A stretch of 33,280 bases of DNA, from positions 1-33,280 of the forward strand of contig CAKNLF010000018.1 in assembly GCA_930989305.1 (NCBI GenBank). Reading direction: 5' to 3'. The translations under genes and the position numbers were made by a program. Below the pieces are notes generated by a model that ran no database searches, was not told the DNA's origin, and saw nothing but the letters and a program-made list of their open reading frames with translations. Shown one piece after another: positions 1 to 8,518 of this stretch. This DNA comes from an uncultured Roseburia sp. GTDB lineage: Bacteria > Bacillota > Clostridia > Lachnospirales > Lachnospiraceae. Each line of letters starts with the position of its first letter. Within the stretch, counting starts at the first letter, position 1.

Positions 1-1
1 G

Positions 2-751
2 ACGATTTCTCTGCTGATCATCATCGGCGGCATCGGTTTTTTCGTCTGGGGAGATATTGCAAAACACAAATGGCATATCAAAGCCTATGCCCTGCATACT
101 AAGATCGTACTTACCGCCACGCTGGTCCTGGTAGCGGGAGGCGCCCTGCTGTTTTTCCTTCTGGAAAACAACAACCTGTTTGCGGATATGAGCCCTTCCG
201 GGAAGATCCTGAGTTCCATATTCTGTTCGGTTTCTCCCCGTACAGCAGGTTTTAACAGCGTCAATTATCCGGACCTGACGGTAGGCAGCAAGTTTCTTTC
301 CGTCATCCTGATGTTTATCGGAGGCGCTCCGGGATCAACCGCCGGCGGTATCAAAGTCACCACCATTGTAGTGCTGATCCTGTACCTGAGGGCAACGCTG
401 ACCCGGACGGAAAGCATCAATATCTACAAGCGCCGTCTGGAACTGGACGCTGTAACAAAGTCCACCGCAGTATTCTGTGTGAATCTGTTCTGTGTCCTGA
501 TCGGCACGTTCCTGATCTGCACCATTGAACAGTTTGACCTGATGGATGTGCTGTTTGAAGTGGTTTCCGCCATGAGCACCGTGGGAGTCAGTCTGGGCAT
601 TACCAGCCATCTGTCGCTGATCCCCCAGCTGATCCTTATCTTCCTTATGTACATAGGACGTGTAGGCAGTCTTTCTTTCGCGCTGTCCTTCACGGATAAA
701 AAGAAACTTTCACATATTATGCAGCCAAAAGAACGCATCAGTATCGGCTGA
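2..751 (+). CDS. ktrB: TrkH/KtrB-family K+ uptake channel subunit (5' end missing)
   Basis: The open frame enters from the left edge with no stop, so the start codon lies outside the window. The visible 249 residues are the C-terminal half of a TrkH/KtrB/HKT-type ion-conducting subunit. Two pore-loop signatures are readable: SPRTAGFNS, then GGAPGSTAGGIK, each carrying the Gly that lines a K+ selectivity filter. Hydrophobic helices follow each loop. The protein sits in the cytoplasmic membrane and is expected to pair with a gating ring made of the next gene product. The gene is followed after 26 bases by an RCK-domain gene, the usual Ktr order. KtrB is preferred over TrkH because the partner is a short single-RCK protein; whether transport couples Na+ or H+ cannot be told. 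Confidence 0.93.
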   Translation, partial: TISLLIIIGGIGFFVWGDIAKHKWHIKAYALHTKIVLTATLVLVAGGALLFFLLENNNLFADMSPSGKILSSIFCSVSPRTAGFNSVNYPDLTVGSKFLSVILMFIGGAPGSTAGGIKVTTIVVLILYLRATLTRTESINIYKRRLELDAVTKSTAVFCVNLFCVLIGTFLICTIEQFDLMDVLFEVVSAMSTVGVSLGITSHLSLIPQLILIFLMYIGRVGSLSFALSFTDKKKLSHIMQPKERISIG

Positions 752-777
752 CAATTAAGAAAAGAGGATATCTTATT

Positions 778-1434
778 ATGAAATCAATATTGATCATCGG
801 CCTGGGACGCTTTGGAAGCTACCTGTGCAAAAAACTCTCTGATCTGGGCAATGAGGTCATGATCGTTGACCAGGACGAAGAACTGTTGGAGCCCCTGCTC
901 CCCTATGTCACTGACGCAAAACTGGGAGACTGTACAAAAGAGAGCGTTTTGCAGAGTCTCGGAGTGGGAAATTTTGACGTATGTTTCGTCTGCATCGGCA
1001 CAAATTTCCAGAGCAGTCTGGAGATCACCAGCCAGTTAAAAGAACTGGGCGCAAAGCTTGTTATCAGCAAAGCTACCCGCGATATCCAGGCAAAATTCCT
1101 GCTCAGGAACGGGGCCGACCGGATAGTATATCCGGAAAGGGATATTGCGGAAAAATGCGCTGTGCAATACAGCGCCGACAATGTTTTCGATTATTTTGAA
1201 CTGTCAGACGGATTCTCCATTTACGAAATCACTCCCATGAAAGAATGGGCCGGCAAAACCATTATGGAGCTGGATTTCCGCAACAAGTACCGGGCAAATA
1301 TCGTTGCCATCAAGACAAACGACGGCATGCGCACCATGCCCACCGGCGACTACCATTTCGTTGGAGACGAACACCTGATGATCATCGGACAGGATAAGGA
1401 CCTGGAAAAACTGCTCCGGAAAATGAAACGCTGA
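778..1434 (+). CDS. ktrA: KtrA/TrkA-family K+ channel gating subunit (RCK domain)
   Basis: This 218-residue cytosolic protein has a Rossmann RCK_N domain (about 1-120) followed by an RCK_C domain (about 135-218). The nucleotide loop is G8-L-G10-R-F-G13, and acidic D31 ends the second strand, where family members contact the ribose of NAD(H) or ATP. The length fits single-module KtrA; classical TrkA has two modules and about 450 residues. KtrA octamers form a ring on the KtrB dimer and gate K+ flow with nucleotide. An AGAGGAT ribosome site precedes the ATG, and the 26-base gap from the channel gene indicates co-transcription. A hairpin terminator lies about 35 bases past the stop. Confidence 0.94.
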   Translation: MKSILIIGLGRFGSYLCKKLSDLGNEVMIVDQDEELLEPLLPYVTDAKLGDCTKESVLQSLGVGNFDVCFVCIGTNFQSSLEITSQLKELGAKLVISKATRDIQAKFLLRNGADRIVYPERDIAEKCAVQYSADNVFDYFELSDGFSIYEITPMKEWAGKTIMELDFRNKYRANIVAIKTNDGMRTMPTGDYHFVGDEHLMIIGQDKDLEKLLRKMKR

Positions 1435-1470
1435 TTCTTATCCTATATAATAATAAACAGGCAAACAGAA

Positions 1471-1518
1471 AAAAAGTGTATCCGCTCCCAAATATCAGGG
1501 AAGGGATACACTTTTTTT
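1471..1518. terminator. Bidirectional intrinsic terminator between ktrA and the convergent flavoprotein gene
   Basis: The arms AAAAAGTGTATCC (1471-1483) and GGATACACTTTTT (1504-1516) are perfect inverted repeats around a 20-base loop. A T-run follows on the plus strand, and the A-run at the left gives a T-run on the minus strand. It sits between two convergent genes, so it probably ends both transcripts. Confidence 0.88.
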
Positions 1519-1555
1519 GTTCGGCAAAAATCAGCGGCAGACTATACAACTGCCC

Positions 1556-2956
1556 CTACATCTGTTCCAAATGATCCCCCTGTGCTGTGTCCCGGTATTT
1601 TTTTGCCTGTTCCAGCACTTTTTTATAGGGCATGATCATTCCCTCGTTCATCCGGTTTCCTATTTTGGCCTTCAGCTTAGGCGATGACAGGAGCATACCC
1701 ACCAGATACATCTTCAGAACCGTTCCTTTCCGTTTCTGGGGAAAGTCGTACTGTCCATGAGCTTTGTAAAACCGGTGATCCGCTTTCATCATCCCACGCA
1801 TGAGCCAGATCAGATCCCGGAAGATCTTCATGCCTCCTACCCCGTAAAAGTTCTGGGGCTGCCGGTACTTATGGATCAGCGCATATTCCAGCGACACCCC
1901 CAGCCTGCGTATCTCTCCCTCCGGATCTTTTTCATCTCCGGCTATACCCGCCAGATAATTGCCTCCTACCTGGGCCCGGGCTTCTATAACCATCTGCAGA
2001 TTCTGTTCCCGGCTCAGCTCGCCGCTGACAAGGTACCCCACAGGGCTTCCCATTGTCACCGTCCTGTGGCCATTGCAGAACTGCCTGTCATCATACATTT
2101 TAAAACAGCTTCCCATAGAATGATCCTGTATGGAAAAAGCATACACAACTCCATCTGCCTGCTGGATATCCTCTCTGAGAAAGCGGTCAAATCCGTCTTT
2201 GTATATGCACTCACCGGATACCGCACAGTGAAAGCATCCAAGACATCCTCCCTGAAATGGGAATTCCCGGATATTGATAACCCTGGTCTGCCCCGGGAAC
2301 ACGCAGCAGAACCGCTCTATCATGGCTTTCAGCTGACTGTCCTCTTTCCGGCAGTCTGTCACTACCGCCACATTTCCTTTTTCCGGATTATGGATCTCTC
2401 CTTTCCCCTCTTTGGACGCGCTGACAGGAACCGGTTTCCAGTCGGTTTTTCCCCCTGGCTCCCGGCAGATCTCACATATGCCCTGCTCCACACACCAGCA
2501 GACATGGTCAAAAAATCCCCGGGCTTCCTCTCTGCCTTTTTCACTCAGCAAATCTTCCATATCTGCGGACAGCCCTTCTATATAGCGCATTCCAAGATCC
2601 TGACAATTATCCCGGATATACCGATGGGCAGTTACATCATAAAAATGCTTGGAAGTGGTGATCTGAGTCGCCCACTTTCCCTTTAAAGATATTCCTCCTT
2701 CTTTTATCAGCTCAATAAACCGGTGAAGCTGGGCAGGCGCCAGAAAGGTATATACCGGATAGGCAAACAGGATCAGATCCGCCTGTTCCATCATCTCCAT
2801 GACTGCCCTGCTGTCCGTCTCCAGACTTTTAATACGCTGTCCCACATGGACCACCTGAAATTCATGTTTCCTGTATATATTCATCAGATAATTAACTGTC
2901 TGCAGCGTAATACTGTAAGCCCCTTTTGGACTTCCGTTTATCACCAGGATCTTCAT
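1556..2956 (-). CDS. Two-domain flavodoxin-fold oxidoreductase with Isf-like Cys motif
   Basis: This 466-residue soluble protein holds two NADPH-dependent FMN reductase/flavodoxin-like halves in one chain. Half one (about 1-165) opens with the flavin phosphate loop INGSPKG and has the strand-loop LFAYPVYTFLAPAQ typical of the family. Half two starts near 194 (NVAVVTD) and carries Cys238-x2-Cys241-x2-Cys244-x5-Cys250, matching the compact CX2CX2CX4-7C motif that binds a 4Fe-4S cluster in archaeal iron-sulfur flavoproteins (Isf). The last 100 residues form a basic, partly helical tail of unknown role. The usual family length is 180-250 residues, so this looks like a fusion or duplication. It stands alone, convergent with ktrA. 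Flavin binding is likely; cluster binding is inference, and many flavodoxin-family proteins with similar Cys patterns are uncharacterised. Confidence 0.82.
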   Translation of the reverse strand: MKILVINGSPKGAYSITLQTVNYLMNIYRKHEFQVVHVGQRIKSLETDSRAVMEMMEQADLILFAYPVYTFLAPAQLHRFIELIKEGGISLKGKWATQITTSKHFYDVTAHRYIRDNCQDLGMRYIEGLSADMEDLLSEKGREEARGFFDHVCWCVEQGICEICREPGGKTDWKPVPVSASKEGKGEIHNPEKGNVAVVTDCRKEDSQLKAMIERFCCVFPGQTRVINIREFPFQGGCLGCFHCAVSGECIYKDGFDRFLREDIQQADGVVYAFSIQDHSMGSCFKMYDDRQFCNGHRTVTMGSPVGYLVSGELSREQNLQMVIEARAQVGGNYLAGIAGDEKDPEGEIRRLGVSLEYALIHKYRQPQNFYGVGGMKIFRDLIWLMRGMMKADHRFYKAHGQYDFPQKRKGTVLKMYLVGMLLSSPKLKAKIGNRMNEGMIMPYKKVLEQAKKYRDTAQGDHLEQM

Positions 2957-3020
2957 CTTACCGTTTCCTCCTTTGTGTTTCTCTGATTATTATAATCCAC
3001 ACACTTTAAAAATACAAAGG

Positions 3021-3054
3021 GCAGGGACCGGCGGTTTCGCCTGCCGGTCCCTGC
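3021..3054 (-). terminator. GC-rich hairpin, probable terminator of the blaI/blaR1-like operon
   Basis: GCAGGGACCGGC (3021-3032) and GCCGGTCCCTGC (3043-3054) form a perfect 12-bp stem with a 10-base loop. On the minus strand it is followed by CCTTTGTATTTTT, a broken T-tract. It lies about 110 bases past the M56 peptidase stop. The T-tract is imperfect, so a processing or stabilising role is also possible. Confidence 0.6.
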
Positions 3055-3162
3055 TCCATTTGCAGAATACTGTATCTGGATTTAAGATATATTTCCATAT
3101 TACAGGTTATTAAATTATGAAAAAGCTATCACTTTGGTTTTCTGTATTCTATTTCAATTGGG

Positions 3163-4578
3163 TTATCGTCTGTAATATCCTGTAACAGAAATAGTTTTGC
3201 TTGTGATATTCTGAACAGCTACTTTATAAAAGCCAAAACGATTACAAGAAAAGACATGTGCAACCTGTCCTTTCCCAAGTACATATACTAATGTGCCATC
3301 CGGTTCAATAATACCTACCCGCACATTGCTACTAGATTCCACATAACAGCTTACCAGAATATCCGTATTTTTTCTTTTCAGGAAATTTCCCGAACTACAT
3401 ACAGATCCTGAAGGCACACTCCAACTAAATGATTTTGTAGTTTCCATCAGCATAGTCTCTCCCTCATCTGGAGACATCTGCAATATAGTCACATCATCTG
3501 CATCCCACTCGCCCGGAGCCAAACGATACTCTATATAATTATCGTTTTCCAATGCACCTTCAAAATCACCAATTCCTTCATCAACACTTTCTTTTGTTTC
3601 TATTGTATCCTCATACATATCCTGCCCTATTTTAGACGCTTCCGTTCCCGCCGCAAAAGCGGTAAATCCTGAACCGGCAACAAACACTGCGCTTAAGATC
3701 ACGCTGAGCAGCGCTTTCTTTCCTAATTTCTTTCCATTCACTTTGCTCAATCTTTTTATCCTCCTTGTAAAAGCTCTCGTTCCATTAAACAATGAAACTA
3801 CCGGCGGCATGAAAAGATCTTTTCCCAAAGCAACGTTCAGCAACACAGATGCATAGAACTGTCTGTCCCCATTCAGAAAGTTTTTGCAAACGGTAATATC
3901 ACAATAGGTTTCTGCCCATGCATCCAGCTTATGTAAAAACAGATACAAAAACGGATTCCACCAACAGAATATTACAATTAACAAAGCCAGCATTTTCCAC
4001 AGATTATCTCTGTGAACCACATGTGTGGCTTCATGAGCCAGTATGATACTCAGCTCGTAAGGTTTATACTCTTTCCCCTCAGGTATCACCAGCACCGGAT
4101 GCCGGATCCCTATGATACAAGGCGATTTTACAAAATAATTTGTGCAGATTTTGGTCTTCTTCAGACGCTTATCCTCATACAGGCTGTAAAAATCCGCTGT
4201 GATTTTCTCGTCTTTCAGTGGAATATTGGCTGCTTTTAACTTCAGCAAATACAGGTAGCGAAAAAGATATATGATACCCACCACAATTGTTCCTGCCAGC
4301 CAGATCATGAAAATCCGCTGAAACAAATACGCTGTGGCAGTATTACCGTCAAATCGATAAAGATGCTCATTTACTTCTACTATATTTCTGAAATGATAAA
4401 ACATATATCCCGCAGGAATCAGAAAGAAGAATACAACTCCCTTCTGCATGCGATAGACCAGTCCGGCACATCCTCTCCCGGCGGCAATACTCCCAAGGAG
4501 ACAGCTGAGGCCAAAGGCCGCATTGCCTGTGATCCCGTTCAGCGCCAGAAGAAAAAACAGATTATTTTGCCATACCAT
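3163..4578 (-). CDS. BlaR1/MecR1-like membrane metalloprotease (M56) without beta-lactam sensor domain
   Basis: This 471-residue integral membrane protein has several N-terminal helices, then an M56 zinc-protease domain. It shows H182-E-A-T-H186 and a downstream E223-x2-C-D that fits the third zinc ligand. A helix near 289-310 leads into an extracytoplasmic C-terminal region of about 160 residues. In true BlaR1 that region is a class D beta-lactamase-like sensor with SxxK and KTG boxes. Neither is visible here; the region is short, acidic and strand-rich, so the signal is probably not a beta-lactam. The family cleaves its own loop and then triggers loss of the BlaI-type repressor. The gene overlaps the upstream repressor gene by 17 bases, indicating coupled translation. 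Confidence 0.86.
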   Translation of the reverse strand: MVWQNNLFFLLALNGITGNAAFGLSCLLGSIAAGRGCAGLVYRMQKGVVFFFLIPAGYMFYHFRNIVEVNEHLYRFDGNTATAYLFQRIFMIWLAGTIVVGIIYLFRYLYLLKLKAANIPLKDEKITADFYSLYEDKRLKKTKICTNYFVKSPCIIGIRHPVLVIPEGKEYKPYELSIILAHEATHVVHRDNLWKMLALLIVIFCWWNPFLYLFLHKLDAWAETYCDITVCKNFLNGDRQFYASVLLNVALGKDLFMPPVVSLFNGTRAFTRRIKRLSKVNGKKLGKKALLSVILSAVFVAGSGFTAFAAGTEASKIGQDMYEDTIETKESVDEGIGDFEGALENDNYIEYRLAPGEWDADDVTILQMSPDEGETMLMETTKSFSWSVPSGSVCSSGNFLKRKNTDILVSCYVESSSNVRVGIIEPDGTLVYVLGKGQVAHVFSCNRFGFYKVAVQNITSKTISVTGYYRR

Positions 4579-4969
4579 CTATTAATTTTTTAAGATTATC
4601 CAGTTCCTGTTCTTCCACTTGATTTTTCTTGAAAAACGCGCTTAAAAATTCTGATGGTGAACCGCATCCCCAGAATTTTACAAAAGCATTCATTTCTTTA
4701 TCCCTGTAATCCGCTTCCTCTACCAGGGGATGATATGTATAAATCTTACCGTTTCTTTCCATTTTCAGGAAATTTTTCTGTACCAGATGGGCCAGATATG
4801 TGGAAACTGTCTGAGGTTTCCAGTCTTTATTATATCTGTCATTTACGATTGCCACTACTTCTGACAATACCATATCCTGCGTATTGTCCCATATACATTT
4901 CATCACCAGCAATTCCGCATTTGTCAACTCATTTTTTAACACGATACTTTCATCCTCTCTTTGCATCAT
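4562..4969 (-). CDS. BlaI/MecI/CopY-family transcriptional repressor
   Basis: This 135-residue protein has the BlaI/MecI layout: a winged helix-turn-helix (about 12-82, opening NELTNAELLVMKCIWD, with PQTVSTYLAHLVQKNFL as the recognition region and wing) and a helical C-terminal dimerisation tail. The Asn-Ala-Glu core of helix 1 and the TVSTYLxxL recognition helix are typical. It should repress its own operon until the co-encoded M56 protease signals its removal. The first of two adjacent ATG codons is used; the ribosome site (AGAAGAG) is weak, so a start a few codons later cannot be excluded. A good sigma-A promoter with an imperfect dyad lies 53 bases upstream. Confidence 0.92.
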   Translation of the reverse strand: MMQREDESIVLKNELTNAELLVMKCIWDNTQDMVLSEVVAIVNDRYNKDWKPQTVSTYLAHLVQKNFLKMERNGKIYTYHPLVEEADYRDKEMNAFVKFWGCGSPSEFLSAFFKKNQVEEQELDNLKKLIDGMAK

Positions 4970-5018
4970 TCTCTTCTTTTTCTACGTGTGATCTTGTTAT
5001 ATCCCCGTTACTATTTTA

Positions 5019-5050
5019 GACATCATAGCATGACAATCCTTTTTTTTCAA
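5019..5050 (-). promoter_or_regulatory. Sigma-A promoter and possible operator of the blaI/blaR1-like operon
   Basis: Read on the minus strand, TTGAAA (5050-5045), 17 bases, then TATGAT (5027-5022) make a strong sigma-A promoter about 45-50 bases before the repressor start. The -10 box is covered by an imperfect dyad, GACAT-6-ATGAC (5019-5034), in the position expected for autorepression. The dyad does not show the TACA/TGTA core of staphylococcal Bla/Mec operators, so the operator call is tentative. Confidence 0.62.
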
Positions 5051-5121
5051 CATATCACGCAAAGGGATTTTAGAAAAATCCTTCTGGTAATTTATGGCAG
5101 TCTGATGTCATAAGCTCCTTT

Positions 5122-5739
5122 TTAGAGGTGTTTCAACTCCACTATACCACAGCATATCATCCATGCGTGATCAAATGCAAGACCTTTTGATTCCAGCACA
5201 GCTACCCGGTCCGGATTTCCCGGCGCGCCTGTATCTCTTTTCACTTCCGCCCGGGCACTGAGGGTCTGACCGCAGCCTTTCAGTGTCAGATCAAAAACGC
5301 ACTTGTCCTCTCTCTTTTCCGCCACTGAAAATCCCACATCAAACCATGCCGCCATCGCCGCGTCGTCTCCGGCAGTGACTGTATGCTGGTCTTCATCGAT
5401 CACCGCGATAAACACCTGGGTAATGACCCAGCCTCTGGGATCCCTGCCCGGCGTACTGAACAGTCTCAGCTGAGCAGGCTCGATACCCCCCAGTCCCGTC
5501 TCTTCTTCCAGCTCCCTTTTGGCAGCCTGGTCTACCGTTTCATCCGGATTCACAAATCCTCCAGGCAGCGCAAAGCACCCTTCATAGGGATCATGCTTCC
5601 GTTTGATCAAAAGCAGCCGCAGCCTATCCCCATCTGATCCTTTCTGGGAAAAGATCAGGATATCCGCGGTAACGGACGGTCTCTCATAATCAGATAATTT
5701 ATAATTGATATTCAGCTTTTTTCCGTTGTTGTTCTCCAT
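5122..5739 (-). CDS. NUDIX hydrolase, ADP-ribose pyrophosphatase-like
   Basis: The ATG at 5739 is chosen (205 residues, MENNNGKKLN). A longer frame reaches 5832 but would run back through the end of the protease gene, and a GGGAAG ribosome site sits before 5739. The NUDIX box is complete: G61-x5-E67-x7-R75-E-L-E-E-E-T-G82-L, with the metal-binding Glu cluster at 78-80. The upstream LLLIKRKHDPYEG segment and LPGGF loop resemble ADP-ribose or nucleotide-sugar pyrophosphatases acting on nucleoside diphosphate-X compounds in the cytosol. It starts 19 bases after the S41 protease stop and may be the last gene of that operon. The substrate cannot be fixed from sequence. No NrtR-type winged helix is recognisable at the C-terminus. 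Confidence 0.88.
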   Translation of the reverse strand: MENNNGKKLNINYKLSDYERPSVTADILIFSQKGSDGDRLRLLLIKRKHDPYEGCFALPGGFVNPDETVDQAAKRELEEETGLGGIEPAQLRLFSTPGRDPRGWVITQVFIAVIDEDQHTVTAGDDAAMAAWFDVGFSVAEKREDKCVFDLTLKGCGQTLSARAEVKRDTGAPGNPDRVAVLESKGLAFDHAWMICCGIVELKHL

Positions 5740-5758
5740 GCTAACACTTCCCTGTTTT

Positions 5759-7075
5759 TTAATCGATTTCCTGTTCCAGCACTTCCACAGCCTTCTGAAT
5801 CTGATTGTCCAGACTGTAAGAATATTTGTCATTCTCGCCGCCTTGGAACTTATATTCTAATTTAATGTCCGGTTCAATACCTTTGCCCTGGATGCAAGTT
5901 CCGTTTGGAGTATAGTACCGGCTGGTAGTCAGTTTTACCGCAGTCTTGTCGTTGAATTCCTGGATTCCCTGCACGATCCCTTTACCGAAAGTTGTGGTTC
6001 CTATGAGAGTTCCGTAATCCCGGTCTTTGATGGCTCCCGCAAAAATCTCAGAAGCGCTGGCGCTGTTTTCATTGACCAGTACGGTAATAGGCACAGAAAG
6101 CACCTTCTCATCAGTCGAACGGTATTCCTGACGGTTGCCTGCCCGGTCCTCTGTATAAACGATCATGCCTTCAGGAAGTATGTCGTCCAGAATCTCCGTA
6201 ACCGCCGTAAGCATGCCTCCGGGATTGTTCCGCAGATCCACCACAAGTCCCTGCATATCCTGGTTTTCCAGTTCTTCCAGCGCAGCTTCAAACTGCTTTG
6301 GCGTATTATTGGTAAATTCTGATATTTTCAGATATCCGATCTTGTCATTCAGCATGTCAGAGGTCACAGTCTGAGTCTCTACCTTACTTCTTGTAATATC
6401 AAATTCCATCTGTCCTGACACGCCCTCCCGCTGGACTACCAGATGCACCGAAGTGCCTTCTTCTCCGTGAACATGCTGTACGAATTCGGACAATTCCATA
6501 TCAGAAGCCTGATATCCATCTGCTTCAACAACAACATCGCCACTTTGAAGACCGGCTTTTTCCGCCGGGGATCCTTCCTGTACAGATACCACTGTAACCT
6601 GCTTCGTTTTTCTGTCCTGCTGCAAAGTTGCCCCTATTCCTGAAAAGCTTCCTGTAACTTCCTGCTCCAGCAGGTCCTGATATTCTTCCTGGGTATAATA
6701 ATCCGAATATTCATCCAGACTTTCAAACATTCCCTTATACATGGCGTTTACCAGGTCGTCTCCATCTACTTCTTCATAATAATTGGCCTGGATAAAGGCC
6801 GCCAGATAATTGATCTTTTCAATAGCACTGTTGTCAAGGACCTGAGGATACCTGGCGGTCTGCACCGTATCTCCGTTTCCCCGTACGGTCACTTCCACTT
6901 TCCGGTTCATGGTCCACCATGAGATCAGTACCACAACCGCGCAGCACAGGATCACGGCACATATGATCCCTTTTATAAATCCTGCCCGGTATTTTTGTTT
7001 TAACGCTTTTTCATAACTGCTTTCCGGCTCCCGCAATATCGTCTGTTTCTCTGATTCCACATTTCTTTTTCTCAT
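5759..7075 (-). CDS. S41-family C-terminal processing protease (CtpA/CtpB-like)
   Basis: This 438-residue membrane-anchored serine protease has one transmembrane helix (about 32-54), a helical linker, a PDZ domain (about 143-222) and an S41 core. The Ser-Lys-Gln catalytic set is readable: S340 within SASAS-E, K365 in TFGKG and Q369. Its 25- and 4-residue spacing matches B. subtilis CtpB. The conserved LRNNPGG strand-turn lies at 281-287. Such proteases trim secreted or membrane proteins after PDZ-mediated recognition of their C-termini. The gene sits 83 bases after the M23 hydrolase gene, in line with ftsE and ftsX. A CtpB-type gene beside ftsEX is also known in Bacillus. It may limit the hydrolase or another wall protein; that link is inference. 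Confidence 0.93.
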   Translation of the reverse strand: MRKRNVESEKQTILREPESSYEKALKQKYRAGFIKGIICAVILCCAVVVLISWWTMNRKVEVTVRGNGDTVQTARYPQVLDNSAIEKINYLAAFIQANYYEEVDGDDLVNAMYKGMFESLDEYSDYYTQEEYQDLLEQEVTGSFSGIGATLQQDRKTKQVTVVSVQEGSPAEKAGLQSGDVVVEADGYQASDMELSEFVQHVHGEEGTSVHLVVQREGVSGQMEFDITRSKVETQTVTSDMLNDKIGYLKISEFTNNTPKQFEAALEELENQDMQGLVVDLRNNPGGMLTAVTEILDDILPEGMIVYTEDRAGNRQEYRSTDEKVLSVPITVLVNENSASASEIFAGAIKDRDYGTLIGTTTFGKGIVQGIQEFNDKTAVKLTTSRYYTPNGTCIQGKGIEPDIKLEYKFQGGENDKYSYSLDNQIQKAVEVLEQEID

Positions 7076-7158
7076 AAATTGTTCTACCTTTCAGAATAAT
7101 TATGATCGCAGCGGACAAAACCGCTTCCAGGGTCCCTATTGCCGGATGCGCCGGCCTG

Positions 7159-8427
7159 TTACCGCAGATAACTCCACGGATTTACATAACTTCCATTTAA
7201 CTGCACGCCGAAATGCAGGTGATTGCCGGTAGATATACCGGTGCTTCCCACATAAGCAATCGTCTGGCCTCTTTTAACCGACTGCCCTGAAGACACCGCC
7301 AGAGATGAGCAGTGCATATATACCGTATACAATCCTCCTCCATGGCTTACCACCAGATAATTGCCGGCTCCATTGGGCTGATATGCAGCCGTAAAGACTA
7401 CGCCGTCGGCAGCCGCCACAATCGCGGAGCCGTAAGGCGCTCCAATATCAAGCCCCTGATGATAAGAAGACGCGCCTGCAGTAGGCGAATCCCTGTATCC
7501 GAAGTCGCTGGTAACCCGCTGGCTGGCCGGACAGGGCCATAAGAACACGCCTCCTGTGTAGGAGTCACTGGAAGAAATATTTCCGGAAGAACTGCCGGAA
7601 GATCCGGAGCTTTCCGAACTGCCGCCTGAGCTGCTTTGCGCCTGCTGTTTTTTCGCCGCTTCTTCCTGCTCTTTTTTCCGCTGGGCTTCCGCCGCGCGTA
7701 TCTGGGCAATAATCTCGTTTTGAGCCGCTATCTCAGCTTCATATTCCTCTGCCTGAGACTGGGCGTCAGACAGATCGGCATCCACTTCCTCCAGCTGTTT
7801 CTGCTTTTCTTTCAGCAGCAGATCGGAAGCCTCTTTTTCTTCCTCCAGCTGCGCCTCCATGGTTTTCAGCTCTTCTTTATCCTGTTCCAGCCGGGCTTTC
7901 GAATCCGCGATCAGCTGCTTTGTCTTTGCGTATTCCTCCAGCTGGTTTCTGTCGTAATCCATGATCAGGTTCATATATTCCGCATAATTCAAAAACTCCG
8001 AAAAGGAATCCGACGACAGCAGGGCTGTGAGCACACTCATACTTCCGTAGTTTTCATATGTATATTTGATCCGGATCTTAATGTCTTCAAACTGTTTCTG
8101 CTCCGTGGCTTCCGCTTTTTCCAGCTTCTTTTGTGTTGTTTTTATGTTCTGATTCGTCTCCTTCAGCCGGCTGTTCAGAGAAACGATCTCCTCGGATATG
8201 GATGTCAGTTCTGCATCCAGCTGAGCCACCTTATCTTCAATCCCGGCTTTGCTGTCTTCCAGATCTGATATCAGAGCCTGGGCGTCGTCAAGACTGCTTT
8301 CCAGAGCCTCTTTCTCCTTTTGAGCTTCGCTTATGCTGGCTGCGAACACCGGCATAGCCCCAGCCGCAATGGTTACAGCTGCTCCGGCGGCGGTCAGCTG
8401 CAGAAACATTTTACTTCTTTTTCTCAT
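7159..8427 (-). CDS. Secreted coiled-coil M23 murein endopeptidase (FtsEX partner, EnvC/CwlO-like)
   Basis: This 422-residue exported protein begins with a signal peptide (about 1-30, cleavage near VFAA-S). A long coiled coil (about 33-255) of Glu/Lys/Gln-rich heptads is followed by a Ser/Gly linker (264-288) and a C-terminal LytM/M23 domain. The zinc ligands H323-x3-D327 and H405 (in HLHFG) and the catalytic H372 and H403 are all present. It should therefore be an active glycyl or cross-bridge endopeptidase, unlike E. coli EnvC, whose LytM domain is degenerate. The architecture matches hydrolases or activators held by the FtsX outer loop. It lies 91 bases after ftsX, in the usual order, supporting FtsEX control of its activity at growth or division sites. 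Confidence 0.94.
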   Translation of the reverse strand: MRKRSKMFLQLTAAGAAVTIAAGAMPVFAASISEAQKEKEALESSLDDAQALISDLEDSKAGIEDKVAQLDAELTSISEEIVSLNSRLKETNQNIKTTQKKLEKAEATEQKQFEDIKIRIKYTYENYGSMSVLTALLSSDSFSEFLNYAEYMNLIMDYDRNQLEEYAKTKQLIADSKARLEQDKEELKTMEAQLEEEKEASDLLLKEKQKQLEEVDADLSDAQSQAEEYEAEIAAQNEIIAQIRAAEAQRKKEQEEAAKKQQAQSSSGGSSESSGSSGSSSGNISSSDSYTGGVFLWPCPASQRVTSDFGYRDSPTAGASSYHQGLDIGAPYGSAIVAAADGVVFTAAYQPNGAGNYLVVSHGGGLYTVYMHCSSLAVSSGQSVKRGQTIAYVGSTGISTGNHLHFGVQLNGSYVNPWSYLR

Positions 8428-8518
8428 ATCTTCTCACGTCCTCTTTGCAAGAAAAGCAACGCAAAACAAAACCTGTGTCCTGTATCACGCTGCTTTTGGT
8501 CCTTATTCTTCCTCTGTA

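Noticed and set aside
1757..2686. 309-codon plus-strand frame opposite the flavoprotein gene
   Set aside because: The minus-strand gene has recognisable flavodoxin motifs and a complete start; the plus frame has none.
3163..4969. Beta-lactam resistance operon
   Set aside because: The protease lacks the penicillin-binding sensor domain and no beta-lactamase or resistance PBP is adjacent.
5065..5081. Terminator for the NUDIX gene
   Set aside because: GGATTTT-3-AAAATCC is a small AT-rich hairpin without a following T-run, too weak to call.
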